Source of the DNA: Qaidamihabitans albus
GTDB taxonomy: Bacteria > Actinomycetota > Actinomycetes > Mycobacteriales > Pseudonocardiaceae
DNA: 64,000 bases
Reading direction: 5' to 3'
NCBI RefSeq assembly: GCF_016464705.1
Contig: NZ_JAEHOB010000008.1
Location: forward strand, 124,001-188,000
This document shows positions 39,757 to 48,555 of the stretch, piece by piece. Below the pieces are notes generated by a model that was not told the origin of the DNA, searched no databases, and was given only the letters and a program-made list of their open reading frames with translations. Position numbers and translations under genes: made by a program. Positions within the stretch are counted from its first letter, which is position 1. Each line of letters begins with the position of its first letter.

Positions 39757-40209
39757 ATGCAGCGCACCCGGTTCGGCGACATGGCGTGCTCGATCGCCCG
39801 CGCCCTGGATGTGATCGGCGAGCCGTGGTCGCCACTGATCCTGCGCGACATCTATGTCGGCGTGTCCCGCTTCGAGCAGATCCAGCAGGACCTCGGTGTC
39901 TCCCGCAAGGTGCTCGCCGAGCGGCTCAAGTGGCTGGTCGAGAGCGGTGTGCTGAAGCGAAGGCAGTACTCGGACCGGCCGCCACGGTACGAGTACACGC
40001 TCACCACCAAGGGCATTGAGCTGTGCGACCTGCTGCTGGTGATGGTGCGCTGGGGCGACCGGTGGCTGTCCGGTGAGGCCGGACCGCCGGTGCGCTACCT
40101 GCACCACGGCTGCGGGCGGATCGGTCACGTCGAGCTGGTCTGCTCGGAATGTGGCCTGCCGATGCACGCCACCGATGTCGACGTGCTGCCCGGTCCGGGC
40201 GCCGCGTAA
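39757..40209 (+). CDS. HxlR-family winged-helix regulator
   Basis: A 150-residue regulator. The HxlR domain fills residues 7-100: CSIARALDVIGEPWSPLILRDI (with the family's redox-type Cys near residue 11), VSRFEQIQQDLGVSRKVLAERLKWL and YEYTLTTKGIELCDLLLVM. The C-terminal ~45 residues contain HHGCGRIGHVELVCSECGLPM, with three Cys and several His, possibly binding metal. It would control itself and the divergent small gene through the AGTTCC dyad. Confidence 0.9.
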   Translation: MQRTRFGDMACSIARALDVIGEPWSPLILRDIYVGVSRFEQIQQDLGVSRKVLAERLKWLVESGVLKRRQYSDRPPRYEYTLTTKGIELCDLLLVMVRWGDRWLSGEAGPPVRYLHHGCGRIGHVELVCSECGLPMHATDVDVLPGPGAA

Positions 40210-40369
40210 CGGGGAGTCCGCCCGCGGTTCGCCCGCGGCCGAGGCGCCGACGGCCGAATTTCTCTTCCACCCCACGAAAGGTCGCTGCCCGCGTCCGCAG
40301 CGAGTGGGGAGTCTGTAGCCGCATCGATGTTACCTCGGTCCAACGGCGCTACCGAAACTGGAGATGCTC

Positions 40370-41968
40370 GTGAGAACAAGACTTCAGCAGCTGATCGCGT
40401 GCGTGGGGGTGATTCTCGTTGTCGCCGCGTGCGGGGGTGGCCCGGCCGGCACGAGTGCCGGACCGGCGGGCCCGCCGCAGCAGGGCGGCTCGCTCACCAC
40501 CCTGGTGACGTCCGGTTTCGCGGGTTCCTGGCCGAGCGGGCTGGATCCCGCGACGAACACCACCGGCGGCGCGAACCTCAGCCACATGAACGCGATCTTC
40601 AGCGGGCTGTTCAAGCTGGTGGCCGACGACGACGGCGGCAATGCCCGCGTGGAGCCGGAACTCGCGAGCGGCTACGAGTTCGAGGACGGCGGCAAGACCG
40701 TCAAGGTCTCGATCCGCGAGGGCATCGAGTTCAGCGACGGCACGCCGTTCGACGCGGAGGCCGTCGCCTTCAACTGGGAGCGGGCGGTCGACTCGTCCTG
40801 CACCTGTGCTCCGCGCTGGCCGCTGGTCGAGGAGGGCGGCATCACCGTCGAGGGCAACACGGTGGTGCTGAAGTTCACGCAGCCCTACGCCGCCGTGATC
40901 AACTCGATGGTCGTCTCCAATGCCAACTGGATCGCCTCGCCGACGGCGCTGGAGAAGATGGGCGAGGAGAAGTTCAAGATGAAGCCGGTGGGCGCGGGAC
41001 CGTTCAAGGTCGTGAGCAACCGGCTCAGTTCCGAACTGCGGCTGACCCGCAACGAGAACTACCACAAACAGGGCCGGCCCTACCTCGACGAGCTGATCAT
41101 CAAGTCGGTCGGCGGCGACCAGCCCGCTTACCAGGCGGTGCTCGCCGGCCAGGCACAGGTTTTCGAGGGCATGGTGACCACGCCGCTCATCGACCAGGCG
41201 CAGGGCAACCCGCAGGTGACCGTGACACCGCAGCCGCCGACGTCGCCGTACGTGATCCAGCTGAACACGAAGAAGGCGCCGTTCGACGAGCAGAAGGCGC
41301 GCGAGGCCATCTACTACGCCACCGACGTCGAGGCGATCCGCAAGGGCCTGTTCGGCAACCGGTACCCGGCCGCCCAGACGTTCACCGGTCCCGGCGGGAT
41401 GTTCCATGACGACACGGTGCCCGGCTACCGCACGTACGACCCGGAGAAGGCCAGGCAGCTCGTCAAGGAGCTCGGCGGGCTGACCGTGCACCTCGGCACG
41501 ATCAAGCAGTACGTGGCCGAGCAGATCAACACCGCGTTGCAGAGCCAGTGGGAGGAGGTCGGCATCAAGACGACCATCGACTCGCACGAGCTGAACTCGC
41601 TGATCGGCAACTTCAACTCGGGCGAGTGGGAGGCGATGTTGCAGACCGCGGGCGCCTGGGACCCGGCGGCCGGTGTGGGCGTCGGCTTCCGGTTCGACTC
41701 GGAAGCGCCGTTCAGCGGTGTCGCCGATCCCGAGCTCGACACCCTGCTCGACGACGCGGCCGCCACGATCGAGCCGCAGGAGCGCGACGAGCTCTACGCC
41801 GAGGCGGGCAAGCTCATCAGTGACAAGGCCTACGCCCCGTTCATCCTGGCCTTCGCCCCGACCAACATCGCGGCCGAAGGCGTGCACGGACCTGGCGTCA
41901 CCACCAAGATCCCGCCGGTCCTCGTCAATACCGGGATCCAGTGGGACGAGGTGTGGATGAGCCAGTGA
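40370..41968 (+). CDS. Dpp/Opp-type solute-binding lipoprotein
   Basis: A 532-residue family 5 binding protein. GTG 40370 is chosen because GGAG lies 6 nt before it; ATG 40364 sits directly on that ribosome site. The signal peptide ends in the lipobox VAAC (Cys21) and a Gly/Pro linker. Family marks are GGTVTVS-like KTVKVSIREGIEFSDGTPFDAEAVAFNWERA and the hinge KKAPFDEQKAREAIYYATD. It delivers peptides, nickel chelates or oligosaccharides to the following permeases; the ligand cannot be assigned. First gene of a five-gene operon. Confidence 0.92.
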   Translation: MRTRLQQLIACVGVILVVAACGGGPAGTSAGPAGPPQQGGSLTTLVTSGFAGSWPSGLDPATNTTGGANLSHMNAIFSGLFKLVADDDGGNARVEPELASGYEFEDGGKTVKVSIREGIEFSDGTPFDAEAVAFNWERAVDSSCTCAPRWPLVEEGGITVEGNTVVLKFTQPYAAVINSMVVSNANWIASPTALEKMGEEKFKMKPVGAGPFKVVSNRLSSELRLTRNENYHKQGRPYLDELIIKSVGGDQPAYQAVLAGQAQVFEGMVTTPLIDQAQGNPQVTVTPQPPTSPYVIQLNTKKAPFDEQKAREAIYYATDVEAIRKGLFGNRYPAAQTFTGPGGMFHDDTVPGYRTYDPEKARQLVKELGGLTVHLGTIKQYVAEQINTALQSQWEEVGIKTTIDSHELNSLIGNFNSGEWEAMLQTAGAWDPAAGVGVGFRFDSEAPFSGVADPELDTLLDDAAATIEPQERDELYAEAGKLISDKAYAPFILAFAPTNIAAEGVHGPGVTTKIPPVLVNTGIQWDEVWMSQ

Positions 41969-42996
41969 CGACGACCGAACCGGTGACCGACGACGCCCGG
42001 GAAGCCGCCCCGGGCGCCGTCGCCCGCCTCGTGCACTCGCCGAGCGTGCGGCTGATCGCCAGACGGCTCGTCGCGGCCGTGCCGATCGTGCTCGGTGTCA
42101 GCATCCTGACCTTCATCGTGCTGAGCCTCATCCCCGGGGACGCCGCGCAGCTGCTGCTCGGCCCGGAGGCGACGCCGGAGCAGATCGCGGCGATGCACCG
42201 GCAGATGGGCCTGGACCAGCCGCCCGTGCAGCGTTACCTGGGCTGGCTGGGCGGCGCACTCACGGGTGACCTCGGCAACTCACTCGTCAGCGGGCAGCCG
42301 GTCACCGGCGAGCTCGGCTCGCGGCTGGCGGTCACCGGGGAGCTCGTGGGGCTGGCCTTCGTCCTCTCGCTCGGCCTGGCGATCCCGGTCGCGCTGCTCG
42401 CCGCGTACAAGCCGAACCGGCTGTTCGACCGGGTGAGCATGCTGGTGAGCATCACCGGCCTCGCGGTGGCCAACTACGTGATCGCGCTGCTGCTGGTGCT
42501 GGTGTTCGCGGTGCAGTTCGCGTTCTTCCCCGCGATCGGCTTCGTCCCGATCGGCCAGGGGATCGGCGAGAACCTGCGCTCGATGCTCCTGCCCGCGGTG
42601 TCGATCGCCTTCCCGCTGTTCTGCTTCTACACCCGGTTCCTGCGCGGCGACCTGGTGGACCAGTTGCGGGGCGAGGACTACATCGTGACGGCGCGGGCGA
42701 AGGGCATCGGTCCGGGGCAGGTGTTGCTGCGGCACGCTTTCCGCAACTCCTCGTTCGGCCTGCTCACCGTGGTCGGGCTGAACCTGGGCACGCTGATCGG
42801 CGCCACGGTGATCATCGAGCAGATCTTCGCGCTGCCCGGCATCGGCCAGCTGCTGCTGCAGGCCATCAACACCCGCGACTTCGTGGTGGTGCAGGCGTGC
42901 GTGGTGGTGTTCGCCGTGGTCGCGGTGCTGGCCAACCTCGTGACGGACCTGCTCTACGCCGTGCTCGACCCGAGGATCCGATATGGCAATCGTTGA
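41965..42996 (+). CDS. Dpp/Opp-type ABC permease, first subunit
   Basis: A 343-residue membrane protein starting at GTG 41965, overlapping the previous stop by 4 nt. DppB-like order: first helix VPIVLGVSILTFIVLSLIPG, loop with LGPEATPEQIAAMHRQMGLD, and the coupling segment DYIVTARAKGIGPGQVLLRHAFRNS. Works with the next permease. Confidence 0.92.
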   Translation: MTTTEPVTDDAREAAPGAVARLVHSPSVRLIARRLVAAVPIVLGVSILTFIVLSLIPGDAAQLLLGPEATPEQIAAMHRQMGLDQPPVQRYLGWLGGALTGDLGNSLVSGQPVTGELGSRLAVTGELVGLAFVLSLGLAIPVALLAAYKPNRLFDRVSMLVSITGLAVANYVIALLLVLVFAVQFAFFPAIGFVPIGQGIGENLRSMLLPAVSIAFPLFCFYTRFLRGDLVDQLRGEDYIVTARAKGIGPGQVLLRHAFRNSSFGLLTVVGLNLGTLIGATVIIEQIFALPGIGQLLLQAINTRDFVVVQACVVVFAVVAVLANLVTDLLYAVLDPRIRYGNR

Positions 42997-43858
42997 GGCG
43001 TCCGCGTCGCCTGCGCTACTCGAGGAGGCCGGCCAGGGCCGGTTCCGCGGCTGGCTGCGGCATCTGGAGCTGATCTTCCCCGGCGCGCTGCTGGTGCTGA
43101 TCATCGGCGGCTGCTTCGTGTGGCCGCTGGTCGCGGCGGTACCGGACCCGGTCGGCGGGGACGTGCTGGAGTCGAACCTGCCCGCGTTCTCCGAGGGGCA
43201 CCTGCTCGGCACCGACCCCAACGGCAACGACGTCTGGTCCCGCATCCTCTACGGCGGGCGGGCCTCGCTCGTGGTGGGCGTCGCGGTGAACGTGCTCGGT
43301 CTGATCGTCGGCGGCACGCTCGGCGCGGTGAGCGCCCACGTGGGGGGCCTGCTCGACGCGGTCATCATGCGGGTGCTCGACGTGCTCATCGCGTTCCCCT
43401 CGCTCGTGCTGACGCTGGCGGTGGCGCAGAGCCTCGGGCCGAGCCAGGTGAACACGATCTTCGCGCTGGCGTTCTTCTCGGTACCGGCGTTCGCGCGGGT
43501 GTCCCGTGCCGCCACGCTGCGGCTGCGCGAGCAGCCGTTCATGACCGCGGCGCGGCTGTCCGGCACCAGTGGCCGGCGGATGCTGTTCCGGCACATCGCG
43601 CCGAACATCACGCCGCAGCTGGTGACGTTCTCGATGCTGAGCATGGGCATCATCATCGTGATCGAGGGTGCGCTGAGCTTCCTCGGTCTCGGCATCCCAC
43701 CGCCCGCGCCGAGCTGGGGCAACATGATCTCCCAGGGACAGCAGGCCCTTTCGGCCACGCCGATGCTGGTGGTCTGGCCGTGCGTCGTGCTCTTCCTGAC
43801 CGTGCTGGCGTTCAACCTGCTCGGCGAAACCCTGCGTGCCCGTTGGAGCGGCCGATGA
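42983..43858 (+). CDS. Dpp/Opp-type ABC permease, second subunit
   Basis: A 291-residue DppC-like permease overlapping the first by 14 nt. Marks are HLLGTDPNGNDVWSRILYGGR, SLVVGVAVNVLGLIVGGTLG and the coupling loop FMTAARLSGTSGRRMLFRHI then LGIPPPAPSWGNMISQG. Confidence 0.92.
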   Translation: MAIVEASASPALLEEAGQGRFRGWLRHLELIFPGALLVLIIGGCFVWPLVAAVPDPVGGDVLESNLPAFSEGHLLGTDPNGNDVWSRILYGGRASLVVGVAVNVLGLIVGGTLGAVSAHVGGLLDAVIMRVLDVLIAFPSLVLTLAVAQSLGPSQVNTIFALAFFSVPAFARVSRAATLRLREQPFMTAARLSGTSGRRMLFRHIAPNITPQLVTFSMLSMGIIIVIEGALSFLGLGIPPPAPSWGNMISQGQQALSATPMLVVWPCVVLFLTVLAFNLLGETLRARWSGR

Positions 43859-44904
43859 GTATCGAGGAAGTCAGCGAGCTCGCCTCGCCCGCCCCGGTGT
43901 ACGGCGGCGCGGAACCGCTGCTGGAGGTCAGCGACCTGCGGGTGCGGTTCGACGCGAAGGGCCGCCGCGTGAACGCGGTCAACGGGCTGAGCTATCACGT
44001 GCACGCGGGCCGGATGCTGGCGATCATCGGCGAGTCCGGCTCCGGCAAGAGCGTCAGCTCCCGCGCGCTGATGGGGTTGCTGCCGCCGACCGCGCGGATC
44101 AGCGGCTCAGCCCGGTTCCTCGGTACCGACCTGCTGAGCCTCTCCGAGCGGGAGATGCGCAGGCACCGTGGGGCCGACCTGGCGATGGTCTTCCAGGACC
44201 CGACGCGCTCGCTCAACCCGACCATGCGCATCGGAACGCAGATCACCGAGGCGGTGCGCGCGCACGGCGACGTGGACAAGCGGGCCGCGTTCGACCGGGC
44301 GATGGAGCTGCTGCAACTGGTCCGGCTGCCCGCGCCCGAGCGGAGGTTCTACGAGTACCCGCACCAGCTCTCCGGTGGGATGCGTCAGCGCGTGATGATC
44401 GCGATCGCGCTCGCCGCCGACCCGAAGCTGCTCATCGCCGACGAGGCCACCACCGCGCTGGACGTGACCACGCAGGCGCAGGTCATGGAGCTGTTGCTGG
44501 AGCTACAGGAGCGGCTCGGCACCGCGATCATCATGATCAGTCACGACCTCGGGCTCGCGGCGAGCTACGCCCACGACGTGATCGTGATGTACGCGGGCAG
44601 GGCGGTGGAGTACGCACCGGCGAGCACGCTGTTCTCACACGTCCGGATGCCGTACACGCGGGCGCTGCTCGGCGCGATTCCGCGGCTGGAAAGGACTCCG
44701 CACTCGCTGCTGCCGGTGACCCCCGGCCAGCCGCCGGACCTGACCGCGCTGCCACCGGGCTGCCCGTTCGCGCCCCGGTGCTCCCGCGCGCAGGACGACT
44801 GCCACGCCGAGCCGCCGCCGTTCGCCGAACACGAACCCGGTCACTGGTGGGCGTGCTGGCATCCCTGTGAGGTCGGCGGCCCGGCGGAAGAAGGAGGACG
44901 GTGA
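43855..44904 (+). CDS. Dpp/Opp-type ABC ATPase, DppD-like
   Basis: A 349-residue ATPase overlapping the permease stop (ATGA). Walker A GESGSGKSV, signature LSGGMRQRVMIAIALA, Walker B LLIADEATTALDVT, and the C-terminal oligopeptide-transporter extension PPGCPFAPRCSRAQDDC, a Cys-rich segment that binds an iron-sulfur cluster in several members. Confidence 0.93.
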   Translation: MSIEEVSELASPAPVYGGAEPLLEVSDLRVRFDAKGRRVNAVNGLSYHVHAGRMLAIIGESGSGKSVSSRALMGLLPPTARISGSARFLGTDLLSLSEREMRRHRGADLAMVFQDPTRSLNPTMRIGTQITEAVRAHGDVDKRAAFDRAMELLQLVRLPAPERRFYEYPHQLSGGMRQRVMIAIALAADPKLLIADEATTALDVTTQAQVMELLLELQERLGTAIIMISHDLGLAASYAHDVIVMYAGRAVEYAPASTLFSHVRMPYTRALLGAIPRLERTPHSLLPVTPGQPPDLTALPPGCPFAPRCSRAQDDCHAEPPPFAEHEPGHWWACWHPCEVGGPAEEGGR

Positions 44905-44910
44905 CCAGCG

Positions 44911-45906
44911 ATGACCATTGTGGACGAGCGTGAGCCGCTGCTGCGGGCGCGCGAGCTCGTGCAGGAGTTCACCGTGCGCGGCCGTGGCGGCGTCAAGGGC
45001 GGCGTGGTGCACGCGGTGTCCGGGGTGTCGTTCGACATCAACGTCGGCGAGACCCTCGGCGTGGTGGGGGAGACCGGTTCGGGCAAGTCGACGCTGGCGC
45101 GCTCGATCATCCAGGCGCCGCGGCCGAAGTCGGGTGAGGTGCACTTCAAGGGCACCGATCTGGTGCGCTGCAAGCGCGGGCGGCTGGCGGAGGCCCGGCG
45201 GCACATGCAGATGGTGTTCCAGGACCCGTTCGGCTCGCTCAACCCGCGCTGGCGGATCTCCGACATCGTCGCCGAGCCGCTGATCGGTTACGGCGCAGGC
45301 AGCGGCGGCGCCCGCGCACGGCGGGTGCGGGAACTGCTGGATCTGGTGGGGCTGAACCCGGACAGCTACGGCAGGCGGCGGCCGCACGAGCTCTCCGGCG
45401 GGCAGTGCCAGCGGGTGGCGATCGCGCGGGCGATCGCGCTGGACCCGGCGCTGATCGTGTGCGACGAGGCGGTCTCCTCGCTCGACGTGCTGATCCAGGC
45501 GCAGGTGCTCAACCTGTTCGAGCAGCTGCGCAGCGAGCTCGGTCTGTCCTATCTGTTCATCTCCCACGACCTGGCGTTGGTCAAACAGGTCAGCGACCGG
45601 GTCGCCGTGATGCACCTCGGGCAACTGTGCGAGATCGGGCCCGCGGAGACGCTGTACCGGACCCCGCTGCATCCGTACACGGTCGCGTTGCTGGCGTCGA
45701 TCCCGGACCTGGATCCGTCCGCGGCAAGGCATCGCGCGCGGCTGAGCATCCACGGCGAGCCGCCGTCGCCGATCTCGCCGCCCAGCGGCTGCCGGTTCCG
45801 TACCCGGTGCCCGCGCGCGGCCGCGCGGTGTGCCGACGAGGCACCGGTGCTGCGGGAGATCACGCCCGGCCACAGCGTCGCGTGCCACTTCCCCGTCACC
45901 TCGTGA
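44911..45906 (+). CDS. Dpp/Opp-type ABC ATPase, DppF-like
   Basis: A 331-residue second ATPase 6 bp after the first. Walker A GETGSGKST, signature [16 protein letters not shown], Walker B LIVCDEAVSSLDVL, and the C-terminal SGCRFRTRCPRAAARC Cys cluster. The stop TGA is supplied by palindrome C, which ends the operon. Confidence 0.93.
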   Translation: MTIVDEREPLLRARELVQEFTVRGRGGVKGGVVHAVSGVSFDINVGETLGVVGETGSGKSTLARSIIQAPRPKSGEVHFKGTDLVRCKRGRLAEARRHMQMVFQDPFGSLNPRWRISDIVAEPLIGYGAGSGGARARRVRELLDLVGLNPDSYGRRRPHELSGGQCQRVAIARAIALDPALIVCDEAVSSLDVLIQAQVLNLFEQLRSELGLSYLFISHDLALVKQVSDRVAVMHLGQLCEIGPAETLYRTPLHPYTVALLASIPDLDPSAARHRARLSIHGEPPSPISPPSGCRFRTRCPRAAARCADEAPVLREITPGHSVACHFPVTS

Positions 45907-45945
45907 GTGCCTACCCGAGTTCTAACTCGCGTAGGCACTCACGAG
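45900..45945. repeat. 46-bp stop-codon palindrome, copy C
   Basis: The most complete copy. CTCGTGAGTGCCTAC pairs with GTAGGCACTCACGAG (15 bp), then a C/C mismatch, then CGAGTT with AACTCG and a 2-nt tip. The stop codon of the DppF-like gene (45904-45906) is inside the left arm. Confidence 0.9.
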
Positions 45946-45953
45946 GTTCGTGC

Positions 45954-45959
45954 TAGTGT
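45954..45959 (+). promoter_or_regulatory. -10-like hexamer for leaderless mini-ORF
   Basis: TAGTGT followed by 6 nt and GTG 45966; begins 9 bp after palindrome C. TAGGCA, inside the palindrome, is a possible -35 at 16-bp spacing. Confidence 0.35.
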
Positions 45960-45965
45960 TGCCGC

Positions 45966-46022
45966 GTGACTGCCGGGTCGGCCGAGTGCCATGAGCGAGT
46001 GGGTTACCCGGCCACGGCGTGA
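45966..46022 (+). CDS. Putative 18-residue leader peptide
   Basis: GTG-started mini-ORF (VTAGSAECHERVGYPATA) placed 6 nt after a -10-like hexamer and 177 bp before the nitroreductase-hemerythrin gene. The long GC-rich leader after it holds no strong hairpin. Supported only by promoter spacing. Confidence 0.25.
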   Translation: MTAGSAECHERVGYPATA

Positions 46023-46199
46023 TCGCCAGGCGGGCCAGAGGGCCGCCCTTCTCTCCTGATTCTCCAGTGCTCTTCTGACTTTCCCGTGCGCGCGTGTCTT
46101 TCCCGCGCGCCCGGCGGCGCCTGCCGACGCCACGTGCCTCTCGCCTTCCACCCCTGCCGCGCGCCGTCGCCGCACCCACCCCTGGAGCAGAACAACAGC

Positions 46200-47033
46200 A
46201 TGTCCATCGACTTCAACCAGCAGATCATCGAGGAGTTTCGCGCCAACCGCGGGCACGTCGGCGGCCCCTTCGAGGGAGCTCGGCTACTCCTGCTCACCAC
46301 CACCGGAGCCAGGACCGGCGCGCAGCGCACCGTCCCGCTCGGCTACCTGCACGACGGCGGCGGGCGACTGCTCGTCATCGCTTCCGCCGCCGGTGCGCCG
46401 CACCATCCGGCCTGGTACCACAACGTGCTCGCCGATCCGCAGGTCACCGTGGAGACCGGCGTGTTCACCTTCCGGGCGGGGGCGGTGGTGCTGGAGGGGG
46501 AGGAACGCGACCGCGTTTTCGCCCGTGCGGCCGAGGCCGACCCGGGATGGGCCGACTACCAGGCCAGGACGACCCGCACGATCCCGGTGGTCGCACTGAA
46601 CCCGCTCGAAGGCGGGCCGAACGCCGAGCCGCTCGGCGACGCGCTCAAGACCATCCACGACGCGTTCCGCCACGAGCTCACGCTGATCCGCAAGGAGGTC
46701 GCCGCGTCGGGCCCTGGGCTGGGCGCGCAGTTGCGGATCAACTGCCTCACCGTGTGCGAGGGCCTGCACCACCACCATTCCGTCGAGGACGGTCAGATGT
46801 ATCCCTTCCTCGACGAGCACCATCCGGAGCTCGCGGCGACCCTGGTGCGGCTGCGTCAGGAGCACCAGGCGATCAAACGGCTGCTCGACGAGCTCCAGGA
46901 ACTCGTCGCCGCCGAGGACGCGGACCCGGCCGTGGTGCTCACCGAGGTGGAGCGGCTCACGACCGAACTCGAGGACCACCTCGACTACGAGGAGGAGCAC
47001 CTGATCCCGGTTCTGAACGCGGTGGTGTTCTAG
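46200..47033 (+). CDS. Ddn-type F420 nitroreductase fused to hemerythrin domain
   Basis: A 277-residue two-domain protein. Residues 1-135 are the deazaflavin-dependent nitroreductase (Ddn/PNPOx-like) fold: RANRGHVGGPFEGARLLLLT, TGARTGAQRTVPLGYL, APHHPAWYHNVLADPQVTVE. Residues about 150-275 are an HHE hemerythrin domain: H in IHDAFRHELTLI, then CEGLHHHHSVEDGQMYPFLDEHHPEL and a C-terminal DHLDYEEEHLIPVL. The first half would use F420H2, the second bind a di-iron centre sensing or carrying O2 or NO. ATG 46200 gives the normal Ddn N-terminus. Its last 77 bp overlap the antisense end of the AraC gene. Confidence 0.88.
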   Translation: MSIDFNQQIIEEFRANRGHVGGPFEGARLLLLTTTGARTGAQRTVPLGYLHDGGGRLLVIASAAGAPHHPAWYHNVLADPQVTVETGVFTFRAGAVVLEGEERDRVFARAAEADPGWADYQARTTRTIPVVALNPLEGGPNAEPLGDALKTIHDAFRHELTLIRKEVAASGPGLGAQLRINCLTVCEGLHHHHSVEDGQMYPFLDEHHPELAATLVRLRQEHQAIKRLLDELQELVAAEDADPAVVLTEVERLTTELEDHLDYEEEHLIPVLNAVVF

Positions 47034-47976
47034 TGCCCTGCACCTGATTGTTTCGGAACTCGCTCGGGTTGGCGCCCCGGACCCGTTTGAACGCCGCGCT
47101 GAACCCGAACGGATCGGAGTAACCCACGGTGCGGGCGATCTGCGCGAGGGTTGCGGCCTCCTGCTCGACCAGCAGGTCCGCCGCGAGCGTCATGCGCCAG
47201 CGGGTGAGGTAGGTCCGCGGCGGTTCGCCGACCAGGTCGGCGAACCGCTTGGCCAGCGTCGAACGCGACACTCCGGTGTGCTCGGCCAGTGCGGCGACCG
47301 TCCATGGCGCCGCCGGTTCGGCGTGCAGCAGGCGCAGCGCGTCGCCGACCACCGGGTCCCGCTGGGCGGCCCACCAGGCCGGGGGCTCGCCGCCCGGCCG
47401 GTCGAACCACTCGCGCAGCGTGCAGACCAGCATCCAGTCCAGCAGCCGGTCGAGCACCACCTGCTGGCCCGGCGTGTCGACGGCGGCCTCGTCGGCGAGA
47501 TGGTCCAGCACGGCGTCAGCGGTGCCCCCGGCGTCCACGCGCAGCACGACGGGCAGCGCGTCCAGCAGTCGGCGACTGATCTCGCCGCGCACCGGATAGG
47601 CGCCGGTGATCAGGGTCGTCGCACCAGCGACGTCACCGCCGTCTCCACCGCGGTCGTTCCAGCCGCGCCGGTGCCGGGTCCCGCCCTGCTCGGGCGTCGC
47701 GCAGTGCTCGCCGCACGCGATCGGTTCGGCCTGGGTGCCGACCTCGTCGACGAAGGTGAACGTCGCAGGGCCGCGTACGACGATCGTCTCCCGGGCGCGA
47801 AGCGGCTCGGGCGGACGGTTCTCCGGCACGACCCAGCCCGCCCCGGTGAGGACGGTGCACAGGGTCAGCGGCGCGCCGTCCACGAAATGCAGTGCCCAGG
47901 GCGGTGACAGGGTCGAGCTGCCGAACAACGAGCCGTGGGCGCGCACCCCGCGGATCAGGTCACTGAAGACGTCCAC
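46957..47976 (-). CDS. AraC-family transcriptional regulator
   Basis: A 339-residue regulator starting at GTG 47976. The N-terminal cupin_6-like domain (VDGAPLTLCTVLTGAGWVVP, IVVRGPATFTFVDEVG, ITGAYPVRGEISRRLLDALP) precedes two C-terminal helix-turn-helices (WTVAALAEHTGVSRSTLAKRF, LAQIARTVGYSDPFGFSAAF). The extra tail after NPSEFRN runs on for about 30 residues, antisense to the hemerythrin domain, and may be an extension after loss of an earlier stop. It is divergent from the broken PPOX gene, its probable target. Confidence 0.88.
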   Translation of the reverse strand: MDVFSDLIRGVRAHGSLFGSSTLSPPWALHFVDGAPLTLCTVLTGAGWVVPENRPPEPLRARETIVVRGPATFTFVDEVGTQAEPIACGEHCATPEQGGTRHRRGWNDRGGDGGDVAGATTLITGAYPVRGEISRRLLDALPVVLRVDAGGTADAVLDHLADEAAVDTPGQQVVLDRLLDWMLVCTLREWFDRPGGEPPAWWAAQRDPVVGDALRLLHAEPAAPWTVAALAEHTGVSRSTLAKRFADLVGEPPRTYLTRWRMTLAADLLVEQEAATLAQIARTVGYSDPFGFSAAFKRVRGANPSEFRNNQVQGTRTPPRSEPGSGAPPRSRGGPRVRS

Positions 47977-47983
47977 CCTAGCG

Positions 47984-47989
47984 AGGTTA
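47984..47989 (-). promoter_or_regulatory. -10-like hexamer for leaderless araC-type gene
   Basis: On the minus strand TAACCT is followed by 7 nt and the GTG start at 47976. Confidence 0.4.
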
Positions 47990-48058
47990 GACGAACACAC
48001 AGGCGATCCGGCTTCTCACCTATGGGTTTGTCCGAGCCGGCCGTGTTCAATCGGCGTC

Positions 48059-48486
48059 ATGAGCACCGACGCCAGTTCGCTGACCACCCAGGACCTCGAG
48101 TTCCTCCGGCGCCCCCTGCACGGGTTCCTGTCCGTAGCCGGGGGCCACTGCCGCCGCAGCCCCGGCCGGTGTGGTTCGAGGCCACTGCCGAGGGCACGAT
48201 CGAACTGTTCACGGGCCCGGACTCGCCCAAGGTGCGGCACCTACGCCGCGACCCCCGCGCCTCGATCGTCGTCGCCGCCCCGGTGGGTGAACGCGAACGC
48301 TGGCTGTCGGTCGCCGGCCGCACCACGGTGGAACCCGACGGAGCATACGACCTGTGCACCCGCCTGGCCGCTCGCTACTGGGACCTCGACGACCCGGCCC
48401 GCGCCGACGACCTCGCCGGGATGCTGGCCGCGGACCTGGTTCGCCTCGTCATCCTCCCGGGGACCGTAAGTCGCTACCTGCTGTGA
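48059..48486 (+). pseudogene. PPOX-family gene with a frameshift
   Basis: The reading MSTDASSLTTQDLEFLRRPL, HGFLSVAG runs from ATG 48059 to a five-G run at 48140-48144, after which the family sequence resumes one frame over: PLPPQPRPVWFEATAEGTIE, LFTGPDSPKVRHLRRDPRAS and so on to SRYLL-stop at 48486. One extra G would restore an intact ~142-residue PPOX protein. Either a recent mutation or a base-calling error. Divergent from the AraC regulator. Confidence 0.75.
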
Positions 48487-48543
48487 CCTCCGTGACGGCC
48501 TGTCCGGGTGCGCCGCGGTTACGTGACGGCCCTTGGCGGCGGC

Positions 48544-48549
48544 TACCGT
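48544..48549 (+). promoter_or_regulatory. -10-like hexamer for coupled mini-ORF
   Basis: TACCGT followed by 6 nt and ATG 48556. Confidence 0.4.
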
Positions 48550-48555
48550 GCGGGG

